A stretch of DNA of 64,000 nt from Hyperoplus lanceolatus (GCA_026929865.2 CM049396.1:38938501-39002500), one strand, 5' to 3'; counted from the first letter of the stretch, positions 11,056-22,193 are shown. Numbers and translations: made by a program. The notes: a model not told the origin generated them from the sequence alone.

Positions 11056-11458
11056 GCTTTTGGACGTACTGAGAATGTGATGGTTCGGAATGGTCACAGG
11101 GAAAACTAAAGGCCAAGTCTATTGGTAAACGAGGTTGTCGACCATACATTAGTTCATATGGACTTAAGACAGTAGGGTCATTCTTGGTACAGTTATATGC
11201 ATGAACCAATGGCTTAATAAAGTCTTTCCAATGAGATTTGTCTTTATGCCTCAAAGTACCAAGCATCTGAAGGAGAGTTCGATTAAAACGTTCCACAGGA
11301 TTTCCTCTCGGATGATAAGGAGTTGTTCGGACCTTCTTTATTCCAGCCATTTCACAGAGTTCCCTGATTGTTTAAGACTCAAAGTTTCGTCCTTGGTCAC
11401 TGCGGAGTCGTTCCGGGAATCCATAATGGATGACGAAACTATCACAGAGTGCTTTAGC
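11056..11458 (-). pseudogene. Gypsy integrase core remnant
   Basis: The minus frame at 10880-11350 begins inside the catalytic core. TTPYHPRGNPVERFNRTLL carries the conserved PYHPxxN and the DDE glutamate (VERFNRTL). HWKDFIKPLVHAYN and SPYELMYGRQPRLPID follow, which is standard Gypsy order. The N-terminal half of the core continues at 11350-11458 across a stop and frame change, and the segment is cut on the right by a SINE. It is part of one dead pol gene. Confidence 0.75.
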
Positions 11459-11471
11459 AACAGTAAGAGCC

Positions 11472-11654
11472 TTTTTTTTTTTTGGCATTTTCAAGCTTTA
11501 TTAGATGGTACAGAGTTGAAATGGGGAGACAGAGAGAGAGGGGGGATGCCATGCAGTAAAGGTCCACGGGTCGGATTCGAACCCGCGACCACTGCAACGA
11601 AGGCCGGAGCCAATATGGTACGCGCTCAATCCACTACGCCACCGGAGCGCCCCG
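11472..11654 (-). mobile_element. tRNA-derived SINE
   Basis: On the minus strand the head at 11654 reads GGGGCGCTCCGGTGGCGTAG. It has an A-box-like GTGGCGTAGTGGATTGAGC and a B box GGTTCGAATCC, followed by a tRNA-unrelated body and an A-rich 3' end that appears as the T run near 11472. Target duplications ACAGTAAGAGCC (11460-11471) and ACAGTACGAGCC (11655-11666) differ at one base. It lies inside the Gypsy integrase. The head resembles a tRNA gene but the body and tail mark it as a SINE. Confidence 0.85.
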
Positions 11655-11666
11655 ACAGTACGAGCC

Positions 11667-12580
11667 TTTTGATTGGGAGTGGGAATAGCATCTGCATATT
11701 TAATGAAATGATCTATCTTTGTTATTGCGATCTGGCTCCAGGAACAAAAAGTCTATGCATACCAACTCCAAGGGATGGTCAGGATATTGACTTTCTGGGG
11801 GGGTTTTATGGCGTACACAACGACTACATGTTTGTATTTTATTCTCAACTGAAGCTGCCATCTTGGGCCAGAAAAAACGAGCTCGTACAAGATCAAGTAC
11901 ACGGTCAACTCCCATATGTCCCATGTCATCATGAAGACTTTGTAAGGCCAGAGCTCTCAGATATATGTTGGCAATACGAGTTGAAGGGTAGTATTTTCAC
12001 CTTCTACTCGTTTTCTGTATAAGACACCATTTTTCAGCGTGAGGCGATTCTACTCCCTCAGCAAAAGAGGAAGCTCAGGAAGTTCTGCTCGAACTGTGGG
12101 GGAAGGGGTCACTCCTGATTCCATTTGCTGAATGACTTCTCTGATACAGGAGTCAGCTCTTTGCTACCCCCTCATGTCATCTTCTGTAAAATGAGAGATT
12201 ACAGGAAAACCACTCTGGTGTTCAACAAGGAGTGTCATAGGAACCACATCAGAATGGAGTGCCAGTGATCACAAATGGCCTCTACCTCTGACTCAGACAA
12301 GTGCTGTAGGACAAATTGCCGAATTATTTTATTCTCTTTTTGGGAAGAATAATCATTACCATGTGGACGTCAGGATAGAGCATCGGCATCGACATTCTGT
12401 TTGTCTGCTCTATACTGCAGTTTGAATGTGAAGGTGGAGAGGTCAGATAGCCAACGATAGCTAATGGCATCCAGCTTTGCAGTTGTTAGAACGTAGGTGA
12501 GAGGATTGCTATCAGTGACCACTGTGAAATAGGCACCATAGAGGTAATCGTTAAATTTTTCAGTGACAGTAGAACCGCCA
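11667..12580 (-). pseudogene. Gypsy RNase H and integrase zinc-binding remnants
   Basis: Minus strand, from the right: about 12575-12365 reads the end of RNase H (YFTVVTDSNPLTYVLTTAKLD ending QNVDADALS). A decayed linker follows. About 12000-11700 reads the integrase HHCC module, with HDDMGHMGVDRVLDLVRAR, FFWPKM and CSRC visible at 11924-11800, then the start of the catalytic core (ELVCIDFLFLEP). Several stops and frame changes are present. Further reverse-transcriptase sequence is absent to the right. Confidence 0.75.
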
Positions 12581-12814
12581 GCGTTCTTGTTATACCTATA
12601 TTCGCCACGCGCGTCAAGTCTAACCGTGCATTTCTAGTGTAATATAAAGTCATACATTTGTTTGTTTAATCATCATCTGTGTTTTGGACCTCTCGTTTTA
12701 TAATTTAAGTTTCTTTAAGAACACTGATCACGTTTCGTGGCGACTCAGTAATGAAACTGAAAGTAGATATATTATCGCCAATAGGATATATCAGCGATTC
12801 CCAAACTTTTCTTT

Positions 12815-13790
12815 GCTTTTTGTGGTTTTGGCACCCCCTATGGATGACATTCACAAAACAACGTTAGATAGAAAGATGCAACTTAATGTACCAAACAAGT
12901 GGATGTCAAGTTTTTGAATGTGCGATGTTCGGTTGGGGAGTTATAGCAAAATCAAATTGTCAACCTCTCCATTGTAAAGACACTTTTTTGAATGTTCCCG
13001 CCTAAACACTTAGGAAATGGCGAAAACAGGCAAAAAAATTGAAAAACTCTTTTTTTTAATAAGTCCCGCCCAGAAAGGAATTTCTTGCCTATATTTTTTC
13101 CATAGGCTCAAGTATGCCCCATGATAGTCTCCCTTGAGTTTCAAGAAAATCCCTCTTTTTTTTTTTCTTTACGGATTTTCGCAAATCTTTAAAGCGCTAG
13201 CGTTTGGTCTTCCGATGGTCGTAGAAAAATTATTTGACCAACTTTTGCTCGTGGGAGTCGGTAGAGCATAATGCTTTTGGTTTCGTCCAAATCGGTCCAA
13301 ATTGTGGTTTTGGCGCCCCCTATGGATGACATTCGAAAAACTACGTTGGATAGAATGATGCAGCTCAATGTACCAAACAAGTGGATGTCAAGTTTTTGAA
13401 TGTGCGATGTTCGGTTGGGGAGTTATAGCAAAATCAAATTGTCAACCTCTCCATTGTAAAGACACTTTTTTTCAATTTTCCCGCCTAAAGAAAACAGGCA
13501 AAAAAAAATTAAAAACTCTTTTTTTTAATAAGTCCGGCCCACATAGGAATTTCTTGCCCATATTTCTGCCATAGGCTCAGGTATGCCCCATGATAGTCTC
13601 CCTTCAGTTTCAAGAAAATTGCTTTTTTAATTTTTTTTTACGGATTTGCGCGAATCTTTAAAGTGCTATCATTTGGTCTTCCGATGGTCGTAGAAAAATT
13701 ATTTATCCTATTTTTGCTCGTGGGAGTCGGTAGAACATAATGCTTTTGGTTTCGTCCAAATCGGGCGAAAACTGTAGGAGGAGTATGTTT
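12815..13790 (+). repeat. Two tandem copies of a roughly 480-bp unit
   Basis: The block TTTTGGC(A/G)CCCCCTATGG, then the CCAAACAAGTGGATGTCAAG block, the GATGTTCGGTTGGGGAG block, the AATCTTTAAAG block, then CTTCCGATGGTCGTAGAAA and CTTTTGGTTTCGTCCAAATC occurs from about 12820 and again from about 13302. A partial third copy of the second half lies at about 14644-14770. No protein coding is evident; the small frames inside occur on both strands and change between copies. Confidence 0.8.
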
Positions 13791-14940
13791 TGGTGACTGA
13801 CACAGTTTTTGCGATGTAGCAAAAAAAGTATATATACGCAAATGGGCGTGGCCTATCTGAAAAGATGCAGCTGACTTGTGGGCATCTGTGGATATAAAGT
13901 TTTTGACTGTCGAACTTTCGGTGCGGAGGTTATTGCCCAAAACGCCTTTTCCTTTGTTGTAGCGCCACCTAGTGGCCGGGATGTCTGATTTTTTTCGTCT
14001 ACGTACCAGGCACGGACCTGGATCAGCCATGCAAGTGGCATGTCCCAACCCTTTACGATTTGGGCTGCAGCACCAGTTTTACGCGGAGAAAAATAATAGG
14101 AAGAATAATCCCTACAAAAACAATAGGGTTTCCTGCCCAGCAGGGCTATGGAACCACGTTGCTCTGCAAAACGCGGTCCCAGGCCCTTCTCAGGCTTGGC
14201 CCCCTAATAATAATCCCAGCAAAAACAATAGGGTTCCCTGCCCAGCAGGGCTTGGGAACCGCGTTGCTCTGCAAAACGCGGTCCCAGGCCCTACTCGGGC
14301 TTGGCCCCCTAACTAGAACTGCAAGCAGTTGTGACCGGGGGCAAAGCCTCCCACGCGACTCGGGATCGGGCGTCGTCGTCCGCGGTGCCGGCCCCTCGCT
14401 TCACGGAATCCGGGGATGTAAAGTTTTTGAATGTGGGATGTTTGGTTTGGGAGTTATAGACCAAAAGGCAAAAAGATCGCAGAGAAAGATGCTCAAGTGT
14501 GTTTTTGCCGCCCCCTTTTGGAGCAATTTAAGGAAAACGTAGAACCAACCTGAGAACCATAGGACAAACACTTGTGTGAAGTTTGGTGTTAATAGGATGA
14601 ATCGTTTTGGATTTAAGAGCAGCTTGGTACAAGGTAGCTAATGTGCAAATCTTTAAAGCGCTACGGTTTGGTCTTCCGATGGTCGTAGAAAGATTCTTAT
14701 ATACAGGTTTTGCTCGTGGGAGTCGGTAGAGTATAATGCTTTTGGTTTCGTCCAAATCGGGCAAAAACTCTAGGAGGTGTGTGTTTTGGTGACTAACACA
14801 GTGTTTGCGATGTAGCGAAAAAAATTCCCATACGCAAATGGGTGTGGCCTATCTGAAAAGATGCAGCTGACTTGTGGGCATCTGTGGATATAAAGTGTTT
14901 GACTGTGGGATGTTCGGTGTGGAAGTTATAGCCCCAAACG
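13791..14940 (+). repeat. Continuation of the composite repeat, with duplicated flanking modules
   Basis: The module GTTTTGGTGACT(G/A)ACACAG, then TTTGCGATGTAGC, the CGCAAATGGG block, AAGATGCAGCTGACTTG and TCTGTGGATATAAAG occurs at about 13789-13900 and again at about 14785-14900. Between the two lie the 107-bp tandem units, a CTGCAAGCAGTTGTGACCGG block and a partial third copy of the 480-bp unit. This looks like a dispersed fish repeat of several modules rather than a gene. It ends exactly where L2-type LINE sequence begins. Confidence 0.65.
14113..14325 (+). repeat. Two copies of a 107-bp tandem unit
   Basis: Each unit starts AAAAACAATAGGGTT, contains CCTGCCCAGCAGGGCT (an imperfect hairpin), then GCAAAACGCGGTCCCAGGCC, and ends CTTGGCCCCCTAA. 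The copies start at about 14113 and 14220. Similar units ending in CCCCTAATAAT are common in fish genomes, from general knowledge. Confidence 0.8.
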
Positions 14941-17163
14941 GAGAGGAATAGGAGGTTTGAGATGGGTCGGAAGTTGTCAGGGTTTTCAGGGTCCAGGCCG
15001 GGCTTTTTGAGGATGGGTGTGATGGCAGCAAGCCTGAGAGAAGGGGGTACCATACCAGAGGTGAGGGAGGAGTTTAAAATGTCAGTGATGAGCGGGGTGA
15101 GATTAGGGAGACAGGCTTTGACAAGGACAGAGGGGATGGGATCCAGGGGGCAGGAGGAGAGTTTGATGCCAGTTAGCATTTTGGTGAGGTCAGATGGTGT
15201 TATGGGTGAGAAAGAGGAGAAACCTTGGTCTGCAGGTAGGGGGTCTGATAGTTCTGGGTCAGGGGAGGTGGGAGAGGAGGTGGTGAGCTGACTGTGAATG
15301 TTTTCAATTTGAGTGGAAAAATTATAAGAAATTATTGCATTTGTCTGAGGTGAAGGAGTGTGGGATATTGTCCATTGGTTTTAGGAATTTGTTGATGGTG
15401 GAAAACAGAGTGCGGGGGTTTGAGGAGCCGGAGTGAATGATCTTGGAGTAGAAGGTGGAGCAGGCTTGATTGAGTGCAGTTCGGTACAGAAGGGTATGCT
15501 CTTTGTAGGCTTGGGTGTGTACAGTGAGTCCAATTTTATTGCGAAGGCGTTCCAGTTGTCTGTGTTGTTTTTTGAGTTTGTGTAGTTCAGGAGTGTACCA
15601 GGGGGCAGAGTGAGTGAATTTGACCATTTTTGTTTTTATGGGGGCCAGCTGGTTGAGGCTGGTGGACAGAGTGTGGTTGTAGAGGTTGATGAGGTCGGTT
15701 TGAGTTGGGTTTTCAGGGAGGTTGGAGTCAGCAAGGGTGTTGGATATACATGTGGAGAGGGAGATAGGACAGATGGATTTGAGATTACGGAATGTGATAA
15801 AGCGTTGTGGTTTAGGTTGTGGAGTGGGAGTACTGATTTCTATAATTATAGCTAGGTGGTCGAAGATGGTGAGGTCGGTGTGTGTGAGTTTTTCTATGTT
15901 GATGCCGATGGAACAGACCAGGTCCAGAATGTGTCCATGGCTGTGGGTGGGGAAATTTACAAGTTGGGTCAGGTTGAAGCAGTTGATTAAATCCAGAAAG
16001 TCGGTTGTAGTTTTGCAGTCCGGGGAGTCAATGTAAATATTAAAATCACCTAGGAGTAAAATGGATGAAGAGATGAGGAACAGTTGGGTGAAGAAGTCTG
16101 AGAAATCTGACAGAAAGGATGGGTTGGGTTTTGGAGGACGGTAGATGACAGCGATGATTATAGGTTGCGGGCCAGGGAGTTTAAAAACAAGGTGTTCAAA
16201 AGATGATGCAGCAGGGATGGGGAGGGGCCGAGGGCTGAGGTTTTGCCGGTAAATGGCAGCAATTCCTCCCCCCCGGCCTTTAGTGCGTGGGTTGTCCAGG
16301 TATGAATATTCAGCAGGGGTGGTTTGATTTAATCCAATGTAGTCCAGGGGTTTTTGCCAGGTTTCAGTGAGACAGAGTAAGTCCAGTTTATTGTCAGTGA
16401 TGAATTCATTTAAGATGAGGCTTTTATTGTTGAGGGATCTTGCATTGAACAGGGCTATTTTCAGAGGCTTTTGTTTTGAAATGTGTGTGGAGGAAGTGGG
16501 TACCGGGCGGAGGTTGAAGTCATTCACCGGTAGGTTGCTCTGATGATGTGTGTTGTCGTGATGACGGAATGAGGAAGTGCGGTAGCTGTGATCGGTCCAG
16601 AGGGATGTGAGATGGTTTTCGTTTGTGGAATTGAGAATAAACATTCGACGGGAGCCTCGGTGAATGTAGCGGCGTCGTTTTAGAAGTCCAGCGGTTTTTA
16701 TTGCAGTGGTGAGTTCCTTAGTGAGAGGCGTTTGATGATTTAGCCGGAGAAGGGCGGCAGTGGCGAAGTGGGTAGGAAGTTCGCCTCTGGTGTGCAGGGT
16801 CGGAGGTTCGATTCCCCGTCTCCCCGCCACATGTCGAAGAGTCCCTGGGCAAGACACTGAACCCCGAATTGCTCCCGATAGTTAGCTTAGTTAGCTTAGC
16901 ACCCCAGTGCTAAGCCTACCCTGCGTGGTAGCTGCTGCTATCGGTGTATGAATGAGTGTGTGACTGGGTGAATGTGTACAAAAACATGTAAAGCGCTTTG
17001 AGTCTGCGATAAATGGAGATATAGCGCTATACAAGTCCATTTACCATTTACCAGAAGTTGTGAAGTTGTAAGTTGTGTAGCGTAGAGTCATGGCCGGGTT
17101 GATGGAGGATTGCTGTGACAGATGGAAGGAAAGTAGCAGGCAAAGGAATACCAACCGCAACAT
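14941..17163 (-). pseudogene. L2-type LINE, 5' half (endonuclease and start of reverse transcriptase)
   Basis: On the minus strand an ATG at 17163-17161 opens a hydrophobic N terminus (MLRLVFLCLLLSFHLS). After a SINE insertion the frame resumes at about 16752. The long frame to 15322 contains an APE-type endonuclease: KIALFNARSLNNKS, LLCLTETW, GRGGGIAAIYR, ILLLGDFNIYID, THSHGHILDLV and FDHLAI. A further frame (15179-14941) starts the reverse transcriptase with CPLDPIPSVLVKACLP and NFRPISNL. A stop or frameshift near 15320 separates them. The rest of the reverse transcriptase is absent, cut at 14941 by the composite repeat. LINEs are usually truncated at the 5' end, so losing the 3' half points to a later deletion or insertion. 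Confidence 0.82.
16753..17052 (+). mobile_element. tRNA-derived SINE inside the L2-type LINE
   Basis: The head GGCGGCAGTGGCGAAGTGGG gives an A-box-like segment and GGTTCGATTCC is a B box. A conserved body follows (CTGGGCAAGACACTGAACCCC) and the tail ends AAGCGCTTTGAGTCTG, AGCGCTATACAAGTCCATTT, ACC. The 5-bp duplication AGAAG flanks both ends (16748-16752 and 17053-17057). The LINE reading frame is continuous across the insertion site when one AGAAG is removed, so the SINE is younger than the LINE. Confidence 0.88.
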
Positions 17164-17421
17164 AGCGGATGGAGTAGCCGAGCCTGGGCTACAGTGGCAG
17201 CGGTCCTAGCCTTGAGCAGACATGACAACACATGCTGCACACTTCTCTCTGGAATAAGTTGTTTTTAATGGAATCGACTGCTTTTTTTATCCTTGTAAAA
17301 GTTTCAGTTTTCTACTTTTATTGATATCTCTTCACAAGTCTTTTTATGAGTCTAAGGATGCTACTTCTGCTCTAAGCTGGGCTAATCAGGCCTGGGCCTG
17401 CTGTTAGCTTCCATCCAACTG

Positions 17422-17755
17422 TAGTGATGTTAGGTCTGACACGAAAGCCCAGAAGCCTGTGTCGCGCAAAGGGGGCGTGTCCAGATGAAGCCTGTCTCGA
17501 GGCCTGTATCGTTTGTCACAGTACCACGTGACTAAAGACAAACGAAGCCCCGTTTTCTGAAATCATGCGACGGCCTCACTTTATATACTATCTATGCTCG
17601 CTACGTGAAATAAGAGAGCCACTACCGTAACATACCAGCAGATGTCAGTATTCCTAAATGAGCTGTTAAATGGGGCTTTGTTGATCAGGCTTTTTGGTGA
17701 AGCATTTGGCCAGAAAGATTCGACACATTCACGGGGCTTCATCTCACCATCACTA
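17422..17755. mobile_element. 334-bp hAT MITE (TAGTGATG termini)
   Basis: The ends TAGTGATG and CATCACTA are inverted repeats. The 8-bp duplication TCCAACTG flanks both ends (17414-17421 and 17756-17763). The interior contains GAAGCC and TGTGTCG motifs near both ends, typical of a fish hAT family. It splits a GCTTCCATCCAACTG repeat that belongs to the 5' region of the following LINE. Confidence 0.85.
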
Positions 17756-17763
17756 TCCAACTG

Positions 17764-18244
17764 GCTGCTGTTTAGCTTCCATCCAACTGGCTGCTGTTTA
17801 GCTTCCATCCACCTGCCTGGCCGCTGAATTGTGTACTCCTATTCAACCTTCATTACCTCCAGGGGATGGAGGATCCAGGGGTGAGTTAGTATGTTAACCT
17901 GCTAACACCGCTGCTGAGCTGCCTTCACTGCTGCTTGCCAGGCTGCCAATGCCTTGCTGCCATCCCGCTAACACAGCTGCTGGTCTGCTAATGCTGCTAC
18001 AGCTAACCTGCTAGCATCGCCGCTGAGCTGCCTTTTGCTGCTGTTTGCCGTCCTGCTAATGCTTCCTTCCTGCTAATTAACTCTGCTGCCTGTCGGCCTG
18101 CTAGCTCTACTGCCTGGCTGCTATTCACCTCTGCTGGCTTACGCTGCTAACAGGAAATCCATTTTCCTGGTCTGATTGCTACATGTTTTAGGATTTAACT
18201 TTGAAGCTTGCTGAAACGCACACCTCTTCCTCTTTGTCCTTGCC
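17764..18244 (+). other. LINE 5' untranslated region
   Basis: The repeated segments CTGCTGTTTAGCTTCCATCC (about 17766 and 17791) and a series of TGCTAAC/CTGCTG motifs run up to the LINE start codon. Short tandem units of this kind are common in the 5' region of CR1/L2 elements. An earlier piece of the same repeat lies at 17400-17421, left of the hAT MITE. Confidence 0.5.
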
Positions 18245-21200
18245 ATGGCCGAAGCACACCTGTTCTACTCTATTGCTGTGCTTTTCATCATAATCTCACC
18301 CTCCCACTGTTCATACAAGCACAAATCCTGCAATCCATTTCATATGACATTACCCACCCCAGTAACAGCAAGTGACTATGCACTCGAAAGAGACACATTT
18401 TTTTTGCTAACCAGACTACTTGGTCTTCCTTCTAATGAAACCAGGTATTTTATCTTACCTCTTATTGCATGTCATGTAATGAGACTGCTCCAAAGAATGA
18501 CTTTGCTGCCTTCTGTCAATAATGTGCAATCAAAAAAGATCCACTATGGCTCTCTGTCACCCTTTTGTCGGGCTCTGATTATTCTGCTTTTAATTCTGTC
18601 TGGTAATATTCATGTTCACCCTGGTCCTGTAGTTAATAATCCTATGTCTGTCACTGATCCATGCTCTGATGTAAACTCCTGTTCGAAAGACCTGAGTTTC
18701 ACTGACTTCTGTTCACGTAAAGCTCTGGGTCTTCTTCATATAAATTCCAGAAGCTTACTACCCAAGATTGACCAGTTAAAAGTTTGGACACACAACTCAA
18801 ATCCGGATATATTTGTTGTCACCGAATCTTGGCTAAAAAACTCTGTCCCTGACTCTGCTATTGATATCACTGGCTATAATGTATTTAGACAGGACAGGTC
18901 CTCTAAAGGTGGTGGTGTTGCTATTTTTGTTAAAGATCATCTTCAATCCTCCATTGTCATCGGGAAGTCTGTCCCTAAACATTTTGACCTACTTATTCTC
19001 AACGTTAAGCTGACCATGAACTCCACAATAACAGTTGCTGGTTGCTATCGTCCCCCCTCGGCCCCTTCCTGTACTTTGTCCACTCTCAGCTCCCTCCTGG
19101 CCCCTTACACCAAAGCTGAATTTGTCCTGATAGGGGATCTTAATTGGGACATGCTCCAACCCCCGCTCAAGTCCTTAGTCAATGGGACTCTCTAAACCTC
19201 TGTCAGATCATTACCACCCCCACCCGATATGACCCCAAAAACCCAGATAGAGCTACACTTATTGATGTCATTCTCACCAACAACCCGGACAGATACCGCT
19301 CTGGTGTCTTTTGCAGTGATCTCAGTGATCACTGCCTCACTGCATGTATCCGGAACGGAAGAATAATGAAACAGCCTACCATTATCACCCAAAGACGATT
19401 GTTCAAAAAATTCAATGAACAATCCTTTCTCCGTGATCTAGCTGAGATTAGCTGGGACAGACTCAGCCTGATCCCCGATATAAACAGTGCATGGTCCTTC
19501 TTTTACAACTCTTTTAATGAGATCATTAACAAACACGCTCCCATTAAAAAGATGAGGCTAAAGAACAGATGCAATCCATGGTTTAATCATGATCTAGTCG
19601 AGAAGCTGCGTCTGAAAAACTCCACCTGGCGTAAGGCTCGCAAATCAAAATCCTCTGACGACTGGTTATCTTTAAGAAGAATCAGAAACAAATGCACTCA
19701 AGCCATCCGTAAAGCCAAGTCTGAATACGTTCATGATCAGTTTAAACTCTGTGGCACTAATCCACGAAAGTTCTGGAAGACAGTTAAAGTAATGGAGGGT
19801 AAAGCTACACCATCTCAATTACCATCCTCCCTCCTCTGGGATGGAAACATTGTCTCGGATAATAAGCGTATGGTTGAGCTCTTTAACCAGCATTTTGCTC
19901 TAATTGCCAATCCACCGGCCTCCCTATCACCTCATGACCCCCCCCCCCCCCTAACCTCCGACCCCTAAGTACTCCTGACCGAGTCCCCGCCCACAGCTTC
20001 TCCCTGCAGGACGTCACTGTGAGTCAGGTACTTGAAATTCTGTGCAAGCTTGACCCCAAAAAACCCCCTGGGCCTGACGGGTTAGACCCCTTTCTCCTTA
20101 AAGCTGCAGCCCCTGTTATTGCAGAACCCATCACCCTCCTTTGCAACCTGTCCATACACTCAGCTGAACTTCCATCTGCCTGGAAGACGGCCTCAGTACA
20201 CCCCTTATTTAAAGGGGGAAATCAAGCTGACCCTAACCGCTATCGCCCTATTTTCATCTTACCTTACATAGCGAAAGTACTGGAGAGGCTGATCTGCAAA
20301 CAGCTGGTACGCTTCCTTAACACCAACAACATACTGTCTGACTTTCAATCTGGGTTCCGCACAGGTCATAGCTGCGAAACTGCGACTCTCAAAGTAATTC
20401 ATGACATTGTCAGTGCTCTGGACTCCAAGCAATTCTGTGTGGCCGTCTTCATCGACCTGGCCAAGGCCTTTGACACTGTAGTTCATGAACAGCTTTTGAA
20501 ACGCTTAAACTCCATCGGTTTTTCCACTACCTCACTAGCCTGGTTTTACAGCTACCTCTCTGGACGCTCCCAATATGTGAAATCTGACTGCATCTCGTCG
20601 CAACCCCTGTCTATTTTAAACGGCGTCCCACAGGGCTCCATATTAGCCCCAGTTCTTTTCTCAATTTACATAAATGACATAATCAAATCAGCTGGCAATT
20701 CATCTATCCATCTTTATGCCGACGACACAGTTCTCTATGCCACTGGCCCCTTACCTGACATTGCACTGGGAACACTTCAGCAGAGCTTCTACTCCATACA
20801 GGCTGGCTTTTCTGCCCTCGGACTCGCCATAAACCACATTAAAACAAAGGTCATGTGGTTTGGTCCTAAGCCCCCCCTCCAAGATGGTACCATTCTGACT
20901 GCTACAGGCCAAAAACTTGAACTAGTGTCCTCCTACAAATACCTGGGAGTCTGGATTGACAGCATCCTGTCCTTCACTGAACATCTGTCCTTTCTGCAGT
21001 CGAAAGTAAAAGCCAGACTCAGCTTCCTCTATCGCAACCGCTCCTCATTCACTGCCTCTGTCAAACGCTCCCTGGTTCAGCTGACTGTCCTTCCACTATT
21101 CAATTACAACGATGTCATCTACAGGTCCGCCCGTAAAGGAGCACTTGAGCGGCTTAACATCCTCTATCACTCGGCCATTCGTTTTGCAACTAACGCCCCG

Positions 21201-21572
21201 TACAGGACCCATCACGGTGACCTCTACACCTTGGTAAACTGGCCACCCCTGGACATCAGGCGCAACATCCACTGGCTGATGCTGGTTTTTAAAACTCTTC
21301 TAGGTCTCACTCCTCCCTATCTAACTCAGCTTCTTCACCTGCACCCCCACCCTACACACAACACCCGTTCAGCCCCCCTCATTCTGTTAAATGCTCCTAG
21401 GGCATACTCCTCCCTGGGCCGTTCCTCCTTCCAGTTTGCGGCCGCTGACAGCTGGAACCAACTTCAAAAATCCCTACAGTTACAATCCTTTACCTCTGTT
21501 AGACTCTTCAAACAGGCCCTAACAAAATGTATAAAGCACACCTGTAGCTGCTTCAGTCTAAGCTCACCGTGA
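18245..21572 (+). pseudogene. CR1/L2/Jockey-type LINE polyprotein (endonuclease plus reverse transcriptase), two frameshifts
   Basis: Frame 1 (18245-19195) has a hydrophobic N terminus, a degenerate 2A-like motif (SGNIHVHPGP) and an APE endonuclease (LLHINSRSLLPK, FVVTESWL, GGGVAIFVK, YRPPS, LIGDLNWDM). Frame 2 (19144-19968) continues the endonuclease (IDVILTNNPD, SDLSDHCLT) and the linker. Frame 3 (from about 19955 to 21572) holds the reverse transcriptase: KPPGPDGL, SDFQSGFRTGHS, FIDLAKAFDTV, NGVPQGSILAPVLFSIYIND and LYADDTVLY, then the C-terminal domain. The shifts lie near 19150-19190 and in a 14-C run at 19938-19951. The catalytic YADD is intact. The stop codon TGA (21570-21572) overlaps the BEL target site. 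Confidence 0.85.
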
Positions 21573-21573
21573 T

Positions 21574-22193
21574 TGTTCTGGACACTGTGTGGTTTTATGT
21601 TTGTTAAATCCCCTAGTGGTGTTCTATGATAGTGCAGCCTGCTATAAAACAGGAAGTAGCCATTTTGAAGGGTCAGTCTACATGTGGCAGTCGAGCGATG
21701 ATTCCCAGCTCCACAATCTCATGCCATCTTTCGATCTGGTAGCTGTTAGACGCATTGTCTGTAAGTAAATGTTTAAGTTGGAAGTATATTGACCTAGAAA
21801 ACCCTTTATTTCCAGCTTTTAGCGAGAATTATGTTTATTTCTCAACACGTTTATTTTGTACATCTACATGCTACGTTATACCTCATGCTTAACCGTTAGC
21901 GTCATTAGGCTTTTTGCTAGCCTCTTAATTCATGTTCATTTGTTAGCATGTTCACTTGTTGTTAGCATAGCCTCCATTTTGTGTCCTTTTCATACTTAAT
22001 GTAGGATGTATGCTTTGTACACGTACTTCTTCGGAACTGTAATGCCAACATTACTTTTTATTCTTGTGTTACAGTTTTACAATCTACGAGCTTCAGTAAA
22101 AATACTCAATACAGAATCCCGTTCTCCTCGAGTTATTGAAGTTCATGTTTAACTGACTGGATAGCTGGATGTTCATCTAGTGAGAACAGTACA
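21574..22193 (+). repeat. BEL 5' LTR (620 bp)
   Basis: Begins TGTTCTGGACAC and ends GAACAGTACA. A TATA box, CTATAAAAC, lies at about 21641. CTGTAAGTAAAT (about 21759) looks like a splice donor, and TTCTTGTGTTACAG (about 22061-22074) looks like an acceptor inside the same LTR. I see no canonical AATAAA; AGTAAAAATACT near 22100 is the nearest. Confidence 0.93.

Larger units (their letters stand above)
7062..12580 (-). mobile_element. Decayed Ty3/Gypsy LTR retrotransposon (minus strand)
   Basis: Reading leftward on the minus strand, RNase H (about 12575-12365), the integrase zinc-binding region (about 11990-11700), the integrase core (11350-11056), the integrase C-terminal region (10715-10070 and 9385-9008), a polypurine tract and a 3' LTR (8996-7062) are in canonical Gypsy order. 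Gag, protease and most of the reverse transcriptase are missing beyond 12580, where unrelated repeats begin. At least five later insertions sit inside: a Harbinger-like element, an L2-type LINE, a TTAA MITE, a SINE, and a SINE-like tail within the Harbinger-like element. Frameshifts and stops are frequent, so it is long dead. Confidence 0.8.

Noticed and set aside
13972..14542. Overlapping plus-strand frames of 114 and 160 codons
   Set aside because: They lie in the 107-bp tandem units, repeat with them, and have no protein character.
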